The position numbers and the translations under genes were made by a program. From NCBI RefSeq assembly GCF_003049525.1, contig NZ_PYWL01000005.1:62001-126000 (forward strand): 64,000 nucleotides of DNA, read 5' to 3'. Every line of letters starts with the position of its first letter. Positions within the stretch are counted from its first letter, which is position 1. Source of the DNA: Lysinibacillus fusiformis (GTDB lineage Bacteria > Bacillota > Bacilli > Bacillales_A > Planococcaceae). A model generated the notes under the pieces. It searched no databases, had not been told where the DNA came from, and saw only the letters and a program-made list of their open reading frames with translations. Below, piece after piece: positions 1 through 7,976 of the stretch.

Positions 1-453
1 TCCACTTACATGAACTAAATGACGTCCTTTCATGTGTGAAGTATCAATAACTATAGGAGATAATTGCTCTTTATCCATAAGTCCGCAATTTTTACAATGA
101 GTACTTAAAGAAAATAAGGTCCCTTTGTCCTCTAGAAACATCTCGGGTGAATTTCCTGTTGAATTTAAAGTAAACAATGGTGCCCATTCATATTCCAAAT
201 CAGAAAACTCAAAGTAGAAACGCTCTCCTATTGAGACAATGCCAAATTCACGTTCTAATGACTCGTATACGGCAGCTACTTTCTCATATATTACATCTTC
301 ATTTAATGTAAAAATAGGATTAAATTTTGTTTTTAAATTTCTCTTTCTAATTTCAGGCGCACCAATAGCAATACCATGACGATTATAAACGTTAATCACT
401 TGATCTTGACTAGATTCATCTATAGAAAACAAATTTTCGAGTTCTACTTTCAC
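1..453 (-). CDS. Partial unknown protein, N-terminal 151 residues, running off the left edge
   Basis: An open frame reads leftward from a GTG codon at 453-451 to the window edge without a stop. A purine-rich ribosome binding site (AAAGGTAGG on the minus strand) lies about 8 bases before the GTG. The product begins MKVELENLFSIDES and contains CKNCG near residue 121, a possible half metal-binding knuckle. I do not recognise the family. The nearest upstream element is the TGGCG half-site cluster at 655-734, so the gene may be a target of the neighbouring ComA; this is inference. The missing C-terminus could change any reading of the function. Confidence 0.7.
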   Translation of the reverse strand, partial: MKVELENLFSIDESSQDQVINVYNRHGIAIGAPEIRKRNLKTKFNPIFTLNEDVIYEKVAAVYESLEREFGIVSIGERFYFEFSDLEYEWAPLFTLNSTGNSPEMFLEDKGTLFSLSTHCKNCGLMDKEQLSPIVIDTSHMKGRHLVHVSG

Positions 454-654
454 AATACACGCCTACCTTTATAAAGTTTTATGGTGAAGTATATTGACTG
501 CTAGTTACCATTCTATTATCTACCTTTTACATAGATAGTCAGGTTCCTTTATTTTGAAGAAAATCATTTGTATTATTACTCACTATAGCAAATCTACTTA
601 ACCACGGTAATTTAAGCGTACCAGTACTTATACCGATATTTCAACTTCGGGTTT

Positions 655-734
655 ACGCCAATTTTTTGGCGTGATTCATACGAAAATATGGCGTGATTTG
701 GCGGACATAAAAATACACCGCCACTTTTTTGGCG
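655..734. promoter_or_regulatory. Cluster of TGGCG/CGCCA half-sites (putative ComA-type operator array, left)
   Basis: Seen directly: CGCCAA-N4-TTGGCG is a perfect inverted repeat at 656-671. Further TGGCG copies start at 689, 699 and 730, and CGCCA starts at 719. The TGGCG starts (667, 689, 699, 730) are 22, 10 and 31 bases apart, close to whole helical turns. The array lies about 200 bases upstream of the left-edge gene and behind comA. Its core, CGCCA-N6-TGGCG-N17-TGGCG, recurs with the same spacing at 5034-5071. B. subtilis ComA binds TTGCGG-N4-CCGCAA, a similar half-site; assignment to the local ComA is inference. The rest of 454-866 shows no gene. Confidence 0.6.
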
Positions 735-740
735 GTGTAT
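708..740 (-). terminator. Rho-independent terminator of the com operon
   Basis: An 11-bp perfect inverted repeat (ATACACCGCCA at 713-723 with TGGCGGTGTAT at 730-740, six-base loop) is followed on the minus strand by a run of T. It lies 127 bases beyond the comA stop. Its stem contains a CGCCA/TGGCG pair of the surrounding array, so it may double as a binding site. Confidence 0.65.
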
Positions 741-866
741 GAAAATTTTATAGTAAATCAAGCATAATAATAAGGTGCTTTTTTCCATAAAATTATATGA
801 GAAGAATTTTTGTCATAAAGTACCTTTTGATAGAAAAATACACCAACAGTATAGCATGGAATTTCT

Positions 867-1487
867 TTAGAGTAAATTCATTCTTTCAGCAAGATTGACA
901 GCCTCTGTTCTTGAATCTACATTTAGCAAAGAAAAGAGCTGTGTTAAATATCTCTCAGTAGTTCGCTGAGGAATATTCAACTCAATAGCAATGGCTTTAT
1001 TTGTATGACCTTCTGCAATCAGTCTTAAAATTTTCTTTTCTTTTTCATTTAAATGAATATCTTTAGCACTTTGCAATTTAAATTTATCATCCAGAAAATC
1101 TAAGAAATTTTTCGGTAGAACAAATTCACCATTTGCAATCGCTCTGACTGTCCGTATGATTTGCTCCTTAGAGGCCGTTTTCGCTAAAATGCCTTCTATT
1201 TTTCTCTCTAAAATAAGGGGATAATAATCCGTTATATCGTCTCCTGTATAAAGGATAACGGAAGCATCCGACTGAATAGATTTAATATGACGGGCTAAAT
1301 TAATACCATTTTCCAATGGCATGTTAATATCAATCAGGTAAATAGCATATGGTTTATTTTTTATTCTTTGTATAACACATGTGGCATCACTTTCAGTATC
1401 AATTATAATATCTTCATTTTCGTGAAATAAATTTTTAGTTCCCTCTAAAACTATAGGGTGATCATCCACTATGAGCATGGTAATCAT
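867..1487 (-). CDS. comA: ComA-type response regulator
   Basis: NarL/LuxR-class response regulator, the output of the ComQXPA quorum-sensing system. The receiver domain (about residues 1-120) has the acidic pair DD near its start and the phospho-acceptor Asp in LIDINMP (Asp53). The C-terminal LuxR helix-turn-helix carries HTNKAIAIELNI and ends LLNVDSRTEAV, closely resembling B. subtilis ComA (LNVGSRTEAV). The longest frame begins at a GTG at 1496, but the AAGGGAG sequence abuts that codon and sits 8 bases before the ATG at 1487, so the ATG is preferred (206 aa). It overlaps the 3' end of comP, as in a coupled operon. It probably acts at the TGGCG-type palindromes flanking the locus (inference). 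Confidence 0.93.
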   Translation of the reverse strand: MITMLIVDDHPIVLEGTKNLFHENEDIIIDTESDATCVIQRIKNKPYAIYLIDINMPLENGINLARHIKSIQSDASVILYTGDDITDYYPLILERKIEGILAKTASKEQIIRTVRAIANGEFVLPKNFLDFLDDKFKLQSAKDIHLNEKEKKILRLIAEGHTNKAIAIELNIPQRTTERYLTQLFSLLNVDSRTEAVNLAERMNLL

Positions 1488-3765
1488 GTGTTTCACTCCC
1501 TTCTTTAACTGCTATTCTAATTGACATCCCTTGGTTTAGTTGTGAGTCAATATAAAAATGACCATTAAAGGCTTTTACACGTTCTTGCATACCTCGGATG
1601 CCCATTGACTCTGCTACGATAATATCCTCTACATGACACCCAACACCATCGTCACTATAAATGATTTCAAAACCATCATTCATTTCCTTTAGATGGATTT
1701 CAACAGCTGTTGCATAAGAATGTTTTAAGGCGTTATTCAGTACTTCTTGGAATAATCGATAAATCATTAAATTCATACGCTCATCTTCTAAAAACAGACG
1801 ATCTATTGAATAAATTAGAACAAAATTAGCTCTTTCTTGAACCTTTCGAATTAATTTTTCTAACGCAGCATTTAAACCTAATGTATCCAGTAATGGAGGC
1901 TTTAAATTCTCACAATATGATCGTAATTCATGTAGAGAGTCAACCATTTGCTTATGAATTTTTGCAAGCTTCTCCTGAATGTCTGTTGTATCCTTTGCAT
2001 TAACAAGGACATCCACCTCTCTTGCAATATGAAGTTGTTCCTGCAAATTGGTGTCGTGTAGCTCTTGGGCTAACTGGTACTTTTCTTCTTCGAATCTCAA
2101 CCATAACAGCTTATTAAGCCACGGCAATTGGCCGTCATCAGCTTGCTTCATATGCTTCAATTCCTCTAATAGTTCTTCCACCATCTTTGTATTTTCAATA
2201 AAATTATTTACATACAATAGGAGCAATTCGAGCCATAGTAGCTCCTCATCTTTTAAATGAATTGTATTGTTATGCCCCAGCACTAATGCTCGTTTATAAT
2301 GTACATCCTGATGGAGAAATGCTAAATAAATTTTATCAATCTTACGTATTTCTCCTAATCTTATATCATCCATTGTGTCAGGATGTATCAAAATTCTTTC
2401 CCCACTATTTGTAAGGAATTCATTCGTATCATAGTTATATGTTAAAACAAAAACATCCTCTAGCTCCAAATGAACAGAAACCTCATATGCGAATTTCTCT
2501 AAAAGCTCATCCATTTTAATAGTTTTCCCTATTTTATCGACAGCCGTGTACAGCTGATGAATGTAATCACCTTTTGTTGAAAATAATATTTTCCGCTTGC
2601 GATAGTCAACTTTTTCTTTTACATAAAAGAGTATTACTAACGAAGAAAATGTAAAGAAGGACACGCCTGACATGACAGTGATTCTTAAATGTTGACCGGC
2701 AATGAAATACAAGCCAACTGTGAACCATAAGGTAAATTGTAAAGAAAAAATAACATAGTAGCGCAATCTAGTAATATGATACTCGATATCAAATAATCGT
2801 TCTGCTAATTGTGTAAATATAAAGCTAAAAGGTATCAGTAATAAAAATAAGGAGCTAATCTCAGATGAAAGGATATACGTATGAAAAAGGATTTTTGGAA
2901 GTACATATAAAAATAGAAATGGTAAGAACGGAATCATTATACTACTTAATAAAATTTTCAACTGAGGTGAGCTATATTTGAAATAGCTTATTAATAAAAT
3001 ACCTAAGATAATAATAAGCAAAATAAGGAACATAAATAATACAATATTCGAAAGTATATCATTAGAAGCAGGGAAAACAGTTCCAATACAAGCCAATATA
3101 AAACCAATCAAAGGCATTAAATAAAAGAACCGGATATTATTCGTAAACATCCATTTTGTTTTCATAAATGCAAAATAATTTCTTAAAAAATGTAATAAAA
3201 TCACTAAACATAATAACATAGTAGTACGATTTACAATAATCCCTATCCCATCTAACCTACCCGAAACTCCACTACTTACATAAGCTAGCGAGACAGCTAA
3301 TATAAAAAGAATTAGTAAATCTGTTAACCTAGTATTTCTTTGCTTGAAATATAAATAAAAAGCAACAAATAACGTTAATAAATAATAGCAAGCTGGAACT
3401 ATTAATACATAAAAAAACTGCTGAGGAATATCTAAATGTTTAATATGTATATTTATTATTTTCCCATCTGGCTTCATAATTGTAAGGTCATTCGCAGATA
3501 GTATTTTTGATTTATATTTCAATTGATTTAGTTCGGCAATCGGGCCATCATCTACGTTTAAAACAGCATCGCCAATGGATATATTCTGCCCCTTAGCCCA
3601 ATCTTTATAATATAGTTGAGATACTAGCCATTTACCATCTTTTTCTTCTACCCCAATTTCAATATATGGCGCGCTATAATTCACAAAATTTAAGTATAAA
3701 CCTAACACTAAATAAAGAACTATAGCGGGCCAAAAAAACTTGCTACGCAAAGTTTTTAGTTCCAA
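1462..3765 (-). CDS. comP: ComP-type membrane histidine kinase
   Basis: Sensor kinase for the ComX pheromone, 767 aa, almost the same length as B. subtilis ComP (769). Residues 11-28 form a first membrane segment. About 30-115 is an extracellular PDZ-like domain (IGDAVLNVDDGPI), followed by several membrane helices up to about residue 380. The cytoplasmic part has a HisKA_3 dimerisation domain with phospho-acceptor His570 (QELHDTNLQEQ). It ends in an HATPase_c domain with N and G boxes (NALKHSY, SDDGVG, MGIRGMQERV). The start is a TTG; a stop codon lies two codons upstream in frame, so no earlier start exists. The first bases overlap the end of comX, implying translational coupling. Confidence 0.93.
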   Translation of the reverse strand: MELKTLRSKFFWPAIVLYLVLGLYLNFVNYSAPYIEIGVEEKDGKWLVSQLYYKDWAKGQNISIGDAVLNVDDGPIAELNQLKYKSKILSANDLTIMKPDGKIINIHIKHLDIPQQFFYVLIVPACYYLLTLFVAFYLYFKQRNTRLTDLLILFILAVSLAYVSSGVSGRLDGIGIIVNRTTMLLCLVILLHFLRNYFAFMKTKWMFTNNIRFFYLMPLIGFILACIGTVFPASNDILSNIVLFMFLILLIIILGILLISYFKYSSPQLKILLSSIMIPFLPFLFLYVLPKILFHTYILSSEISSLFLLLIPFSFIFTQLAERLFDIEYHITRLRYYVIFSLQFTLWFTVGLYFIAGQHLRITVMSGVSFFTFSSLVILFYVKEKVDYRKRKILFSTKGDYIHQLYTAVDKIGKTIKMDELLEKFAYEVSVHLELEDVFVLTYNYDTNEFLTNSGERILIHPDTMDDIRLGEIRKIDKIYLAFLHQDVHYKRALVLGHNNTIHLKDEELLWLELLLLYVNNFIENTKMVEELLEELKHMKQADDGQLPWLNKLLWLRFEEEKYQLAQELHDTNLQEQLHIAREVDVLVNAKDTTDIQEKLAKIHKQMVDSLHELRSYCENLKPPLLDTLGLNAALEKLIRKVQERANFVLIYSIDRLFLEDERMNLMIYRLFQEVLNNALKHSYATAVEIHLKEMNDGFEIIYSDDGVGCHVEDIIVAESMGIRGMQERVKAFNGHFYIDSQLNQGMSIRIAVKEGSETHDYHAHSG

Positions 3766-3914
3766 ATTTCACTTTCTATATTCATTTCATCAATAAATGC
3801 TTCTAAAATTGCCATTTGTTCTATAGATGAAATTCCAATTAATGAGGCTCTTTGTTCTTTTAATAATGCAACTAGGCTTGGGTTTTTTTCTAAGTACTGA
3901 ATTACATTAATCAT
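3756..3914 (-). CDS. comX: ComX pre-pheromone peptide (52 aa)
   Basis: Read directly from the minus strand between comQ and comP: ATG at 3914-3912, stop TAA at 3758-3756. A GAGGAG ribosome binding site lies 7 bases before the ATG. The peptide starts MINVIQYLEKNPSLVALL and ends NIESEIWN. Size, position and a Trp (residue 51) next to the C-terminus match ComX precursors, in which that Trp is prenylated by ComQ and the C-terminal 5-10 residues are released as the pheromone. The mature peptide ends and the prenyl type cannot be read from sequence. The comQ stop lies just before the ribosome binding site and the comP TTG lies inside the last codons. Confidence 0.9.
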   Translation of the reverse strand: MINVIQYLEKNPSLVALLKEQRASLIGISSIEQMAILEAFIDEMNIESEIWN

Positions 3915-3928
3915 CCAATCGCTCCTCA

Positions 3929-4831
3929 TCACTTTATTAATTTTTGTAGGTAGTCTTTAGCTAAATCATTTAATTCTATATTTTCAAGATCATTTATCGC
4001 CTTCAATTTATAGACATTTTTCACAGTAATTGCATAGCGTATTGCTCCGCCATTTGTCAACTCATTTTCTGCTTCTTTATGATCCAAAATTGTAACTATA
4101 TCATCATTATAATAGTCAGCTACAGATTTTGAAACATCATTTTTCAGTGATAAAAGATAAATAATCGGCAAGGAGAATCTTTTATTTAGTAGGTCATTTT
4201 TAGGTCCCCATGTTTTCAAACTTTGGATATCATTTTTAATTTGTTGGATAATGCCTATGTACTTTCCATAAGCCTCTACTTCTTTGGATACTTCACCTTT
4301 GGCAAGAACCTCTCCTATTAAGCAACTCATCGCTGTTAAGGAACCAGATTTAAGTGTAATCATGTGTATATAAGAATCTTCATCCCGGCAGTTATTTAAT
4401 AAGTCCAATTGCTGACCACTAATACTTTTTAATGCGCATTCTTCAAGTATTGTTATAGCCGCTCTTTTATGTTCAAAGGAAGTTTCGTCAATTGTTTTTG
4501 AAGCCATAATCAACATAGCTAGAGCAACGTTTAAAGAAAGTTCTGGCGTCCTGCTCCAACTATTATCTGAATCCTTATCTTGAAGATCATCAATAATATC
4601 AAAAGACAGTATTAAAAGTTCAACCGCTGCAGCAATTTTGTAAATGTCGTCATTTACACTATCTGAAAACGACTCATAGTGCCAATAGCATAATTTACCA
4701 AAAGAAAAACCTACTTCTATTTTTTCTTCTTTAAAGCTTTTAAACAGCAATTTTAGCTCATGATCAAGAAATGTTTCATTTTCAATAAGAATGTCTAATG
4801 ATTTATTAATACACTCATCCAACCCGTTCAA
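3929..4831 (-). CDS. comQ: ComQ-type isoprenyl transferase
   Basis: Polyprenyl-synthase-fold enzyme that modifies and processes ComX. The first Asp-rich motif is visible as DIIDDLQDKD (about residues 78-87) and the second region as KNDIQSL (about 200), reduced compared with true prenyl diphosphate synthases, as is usual for ComQ. Length 300 aa matches the family. The start is a TTG at 4831 behind AGAGAGG; a second TTG at 4822 is possible. First gene of the comQ-comX-comP-comA operon. A TTGACA hexamer occurs on the minus strand at 4898-4903, but no well-spaced -10 was found. The palindrome at 4950-4964 lies 119 bases upstream. Confidence 0.88.
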   Translation of the reverse strand: MNGLDECINKSLDILIENETFLDHELKLLFKSFKEEKIEVGFSFGKLCYWHYESFSDSVNDDIYKIAAAVELLILSFDIIDDLQDKDSDNSWSRTPELSLNVALAMLIMASKTIDETSFEHKRAAITILEECALKSISGQQLDLLNNCRDEDSYIHMITLKSGSLTAMSCLIGEVLAKGEVSKEVEAYGKYIGIIQQIKNDIQSLKTWGPKNDLLNKRFSLPIIYLLSLKNDVSKSVADYYNDDIVTILDHKEAENELTNGGAIRYAITVKNVYKLKAINDLENIELNDLAKDYLQKLIK

Positions 4832-4949
4832 TAGTCCTCTCTCCCTCCCGATATATTAATAAATATTATATATATTTGTGGGAATTAATACTAGCAGTGT
4901 CAATATTTAATGCATATAATCCCATAGTTTCTTATATAAAGAAGTATCC

Positions 4950-5071
4950 CGCCAAAAATTGGCGTTAATTATACAAACCACGCCATTATTTTGTTAAATA
5001 ATAGTTATAATATGGCGGTAGAGAACTATGTACCGCCATAAAATTGGCGTAAACTCACCATTGAAATGGCG
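4950..5071. promoter_or_regulatory. Divergent TGGCG/CGCCA operator array between comQ and the secreted-protein gene
   Basis: Seen directly: CGCCAA-N3-TTGGCG at 4950-4964. A perfect 10-bp inverted repeat, TATGGCGGTA-N10-TACCGCCATA, spans 5011-5040. CGCCA-N6-TGGCG is at 5034-5049, with single half-sites at 4981-4985 and 5067-5071. TGGCG starts (4960, 5013, 5045, 5067) are 53, 32 and 22 bases apart and CGCCA starts (4950, 4981, 5034) 31 and 53 apart, all near whole helical turns. The outer palindromes are 119 bases from the comQ start and 121 from the secreted-protein start, a nearly symmetric divergent control region. ComA binding is inferred. Confidence 0.65.
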
Positions 5072-5169
5072 TTATGACAGATGTTACGCTTATATTAATA
5101 TAAATTGATTTTCGCATTATCCTGATAGATTGATGAACATGAATTTTTTTGTACTGGGAGTGTTTTAAA

Positions 5170-5709
5170 ATGAAAAATGGATTTAACGAAACTGTTTTCA
5201 TACTTACGGCTACTTTTTCATGTAATATCTCTGTCTCAGCTGAAGAAATTACACTTAAAAAGCCTACAGAGGAGCAACTACGAATTGAACAGATTATTAT
5301 TCAATCTGAGTTAAAAGCTTATCAAGAAACCTTAAAGGTCTATAAAAAGCTTTCAACCTTTTCAAACTTTATTAGTGATGTTCCTGGATTTGAAGATACA
5401 TTTCAGCAAAAAAGAGATTGCTATATTCAGCAATATGGCATTATTAAAATTTCGAATGACAACCTATCTAGTATGCCATCCGTCAATCCATTAACCTTTG
5501 GATTAAATATAGCGTCATCTACCGCTTACATGACAGCAAACTACACAATTATTAATGCTAGAGGACTGGCAGCGGTGACAGAATCATCTATAACTCATAA
5601 GCTAGATGAAAATACTAGCATCTCAGGGCTTTCCATTAATGAAAGCACTATTTCCTTTAATATGGATGCTACATTTTGTAGGTCAATAAAAACACCGATT
5701 ACCCATTAG
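5170..5709 (+). CDS. Small secreted protein of unknown function, divergent from comQ
   Basis: Encodes 179 aa from the ATG at 5170, placed 9 bases after GGGAG; the longer frame from 5149 has no comparable ribosome binding site. The N-terminus (MKNGFNETVFILTATFS) is a weak Sec signal peptide, with a plausible cut after VSA before EEITLKK. The mature part starts with a charged amphipathic helical stretch (about 30-70), then a segment rich in Ser, Thr, Ile and Asn with two Cys (QKRDCYIQ and TFCRS). No family is recognised. Its promoter region is the TGGCG array shared with comQ, so it is a candidate quorum-sensing output. A toxin, surface protein or enzyme cannot be told apart from this sequence. 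Confidence 0.75.
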   Translation: MKNGFNETVFILTATFSCNISVSAEEITLKKPTEEQLRIEQIIIQSELKAYQETLKVYKKLSTFSNFISDVPGFEDTFQQKRDCYIQQYGIIKISNDNLSSMPSVNPLTFGLNIASSTAYMTANYTIINARGLAAVTESSITHKLDENTSISGLSINESTISFNMDATFCRSIKTPITH

Positions 5710-5721
5710 TTTGAATAAGCT

Positions 5722-5767
5722 GATAGCAATGGCATCCCTTTTCGTTCCATTGTTATCTGCTTTTTTA
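5722..5767 (+). terminator. Terminator of the secreted-protein gene
   Basis: Inverted repeat GATAGCAATGG (5722-5732) with CCATTGTTATC (5747-5757), one G-U pair, followed by TGCTTTTTTAT. Confidence 0.75.
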
Positions 5768-5773
5768 TGTACA

Positions 5774-5804
5774 ACAAAAAGGTGCCTCAATCGCTTGAGA
5801 CACC
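5774..5804 (-). terminator. Terminator of the petrobactin-type uptake operon
   Basis: GGTGCCTCAA (5781-5790) pairs with TTGAGACACC (5795-5804) around a four-base loop, followed on the minus strand by TTTTTG. It ends the yclNOPQ-isdG-like operon and faces the plus-strand terminator of the secreted-protein gene. Confidence 0.8.
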
Positions 5805-5813
5805 TCTAGGCTA

Positions 5814-6128
5814 TTAACCTTTTACATAATATACTTCTTGTCCGCTTTCAATAATATGATCAGGCTTTGGCTTACCTGCGCTTGCCTTATGACCAGCAAT
5901 ATGCTCAGGGCTCTTCTCCCAATTCTTCCATGCTTCTTCTGATTCCCAACGAACCATCACTAGCACTTCCTCATCACCACGGCGAACTTTCTTAACAAGT
6001 ACCTGTTTATCAATGAAACCAGGTTGTTGTTCAAGTAATGATGGTCCGTTTGGATTAGCACCAAAACGTTCCACCACTTTATCCGAATTCCCTTCCGTCA
6101 CAACGATACGTTTAATTTGTACAAACAT
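5814..6128 (-). CDS. IsdG/HmoA-like haem-degrading monooxygenase family protein
   Basis: A 104-aa antibiotic-biosynthesis-monooxygenase fold protein of the IsdG/HmoA type, small dimeric enzymes that open haem to release iron. The Trp (WKNW) and the His of AGHKA align with catalytic Trp67 and His77 of S. aureus IsdG. The position of IsdG Asn7 is occupied by Lys6 (MFVQIKRIVV), so activity may differ. It starts one base after the yclQ stop, with its ribosome binding site inside yclQ, and is the last gene of a Fur-box operon, which supports an iron role. It might act on the ferric siderophore or on haem; the substrate is not shown. Confidence 0.72.
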   Translation of the reverse strand: MFVQIKRIVVTEGNSDKVVERFGANPNGPSLLEQQPGFIDKQVLVKKVRRGDEEVLVMVRWESEEAWKNWEKSPEHIAGHKASAGKPKPDHIIESGQEVYYVKG

Positions 6129-6129
6129 A

Positions 6130-7149
6130 TTAGTTAAACGCCTTTAATACATCTTCAACTTTTAACGTTTCAGATTGTAAACCACCACCTGAAAGGTACC
6201 AAACTTCTGGATCTAGGTAGAATACTTTACCGTTTTTCACAGCGTTTGTTGCACTTACGATTTCGTTTTCAATTGCAGCTTTTGTACCTGATTCACCGTT
6301 TTCATTTACAACAGCGTCACGGTCAACTACAAATAGAATATCAGGGTTTGTTTCACGAACATATTCAAAACTTACATTATCACCATGTGTGCCAACTTTA
6401 ACTTTCTCATCAGCAGCTTTCACACCAAATACATCATGAATAACACCGAAACGTGAACCAGAACCATATGCTGATAATGCGCCTTCACTACCTAATACGA
6501 TTAAAGCTTTCTCTTCTGATGCAGTTGCTTTGCCTTTTACTTCTTCAACTTTTGCTTCATATGCAGAGATTGCATCTGCTGCTTCTTTTTCTTTACCAAA
6601 GATTTTACCAGCTAATTCTGTATTAGCTTTGAATGATTCTAGGAAGTTTTTGTTATCTACACCAATGTAAACTGTCGGTGCAATTTTAGATAACTCAGCA
6701 TATGCTGCTGACGCACGACCAGAGATGAAAATAATATCTGGGTTGATTTCAGATAATTTTTCATAATCAGGCTCGAATAAAGTACCAGCGTTTACATAAG
6801 TGCTATCTTTATACTTGCTTAAGTAAGATGGTAATGAATCTTGTACTACTGCAGTAGGATTAACACCTAGTGCATCTAGAGTATCTAGGAAACCATTATC
6901 AAAAACAACAACTTTTTCTGGGATCTTATCAAGCTTTACTTCTTCAAACGTAGTATTACCATCGCGACCTTCAATTGTGCTACCTGGAATAGTTAGTGGA
7001 TATGCTGAAGACGCCTCGTTTTGTTCTTCTGCCGGTTTGTCAGTTGACGTACCTTTATCTTCTTCTTTTGCTTCGTCTTTTGAACCGCAAGCAGCTAAAA
7101 CTAATAGCATCATCGCCATTAATACTGTTAGTAATTTCCATTTTTTCAT
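6130..7149 (-). CDS. yclQ: YclQ-type ferric petrobactin-binding lipoprotein
   Basis: Substrate-binding lipoprotein of an iron-siderophore ABC importer. The signal peptide ends in a lipobox (LVLAAC, Cys21) followed by an acidic linker. The mature part matches YclQ/FatB proteins in order: VVVFDNGFLDTLDALGV, IIFISGRASAAY, SGSRFGVIHDVFGV and FYLDPEVWYLSGGGL. YclQ of B. subtilis binds petrobactin and its catecholate precursors; the same ligand is inferred here. It follows the ATPase gene by 65 bases and has a strong AAAGGAG ribosome binding site. Length 339 aa is slightly more than usual because of the linker. Confidence 0.9.
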   Translation of the reverse strand: MKKWKLLTVLMAMMLLVLAACGSKDEAKEEDKGTSTDKPAEEQNEASSAYPLTIPGSTIEGRDGNTTFEEVKLDKIPEKVVVFDNGFLDTLDALGVNPTAVVQDSLPSYLSKYKDSTYVNAGTLFEPDYEKLSEINPDIIFISGRASAAYAELSKIAPTVYIGVDNKNFLESFKANTELAGKIFGKEKEAADAISAYEAKVEEVKGKATASEEKALIVLGSEGALSAYGSGSRFGVIHDVFGVKAADEKVKVGTHGDNVSFEYVRETNPDILFVVDRDAVVNENGESGTKAAIENEIVSATNAVKNGKVFYLDPEVWYLSGGGLQSETLKVEDVLKAFN

Positions 7150-7214
7150 TTTAAAAATTCTCCTTTAAAATTTATTTTATAGTTAATGGATGGTTAAACC
7201 ATCTGTTACTATTT

Positions 7215-7976
7215 CTAAGAATTAAAATAAACACAAATTCGGCAGCCATCCTGCTCTTGAACAGGGATATCCATATCATAGATTTCCTTCAGCGCGTCCG
7301 AGTTAATAATATCGTTGGTAGAACCGTTTTTCACAACACGGCCATCTTTTAATGCAACAATATTATCTGAGTATACTGATGCAAAATTAATGTCATGGAG
7401 TACAATTACAACTGTTTTCCCTAACTCATCCACTAGCTTACGTAAAATCTTCATAATCTGAACAGAATGTTTCATATCTAAATTATTTAATGGCTCGTCC
7501 AGTAAGATGTATTCTGTATCCTGAGCAATAACCATTGCAATAAAAGCCCGCTGACGTTGACCGCCTGATAATTCATCTAAGTAATTATGTTGAATATCTT
7601 CTAAATTCATATATTGAATAGCTTCATCCACTTTTTCTTCATCTTCGGGTTTTAAATTTCCTTTTGAATAAGGGAAACGACCAAAGGATACAAGCTCACG
7701 AATCGTTAAGCGGACATTCATAAAGTTAGACTGCTTTAATATGGATACACGCTTGGCGAAATCATCTGATTTCCAGCGTCTTACATCTGCTTTGTCGAGT
7801 AGTACTTCACCAGTATCTGCATTCAGCAAACGGCTCACCATTGAAAGTAGCGTGGACTTTCCTGCACCATTGGGTCCAATAAAAGACGTTATTTTCCCTG
7901 AAACAATGTCAACACTTACATCTTGAACGACAGGTTTTTTCCCGAAAAACTTCGTAATTTCTTTGACTTGTATCAT
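7215..7976 (-). CDS. yclP: YclP-type siderophore ABC transporter ATPase
   Basis: FecE-family ATPase, 253 aa, energising ferric siderophore import on the cytoplasmic face. Walker A is GPNGAGKST, the signature is LSGGQRQR, and Walker B runs into DEPLNNLD, with the switch His in VLHDINFA. Its ATG overlaps the stop of the upstream permease (ATGA), typical of tightly coupled transporter operons. Confidence 0.93.
   Translation of the reverse strand: MIQVKEITKFFGKKPVVQDVSVDIVSGKITSFIGPNGAGKSTLLSMVSRLLNADTGEVLLDKADVRRWKSDDFAKRVSILKQSNFMNVRLTIRELVSFGRFPYSKGNLKPEDEEKVDEAIQYMNLEDIQHNYLDELSGGQRQRAFIAMVIAQDTEYILLDEPLNNLDMKHSVQIMKILRKLVDELGKTVVIVLHDINFASVYSDNIVALKDGRVVKNGSTNDIINSDALKEIYDMDIPVQEQDGCRICVYFNS

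Noticed and set aside
713..740. Hairpin behind comA as an origin iteron or attachment site
   Set aside because: The T run on the minus strand and position after comA fit a terminator, and no integrase, replication gene or long direct repeat is nearby.
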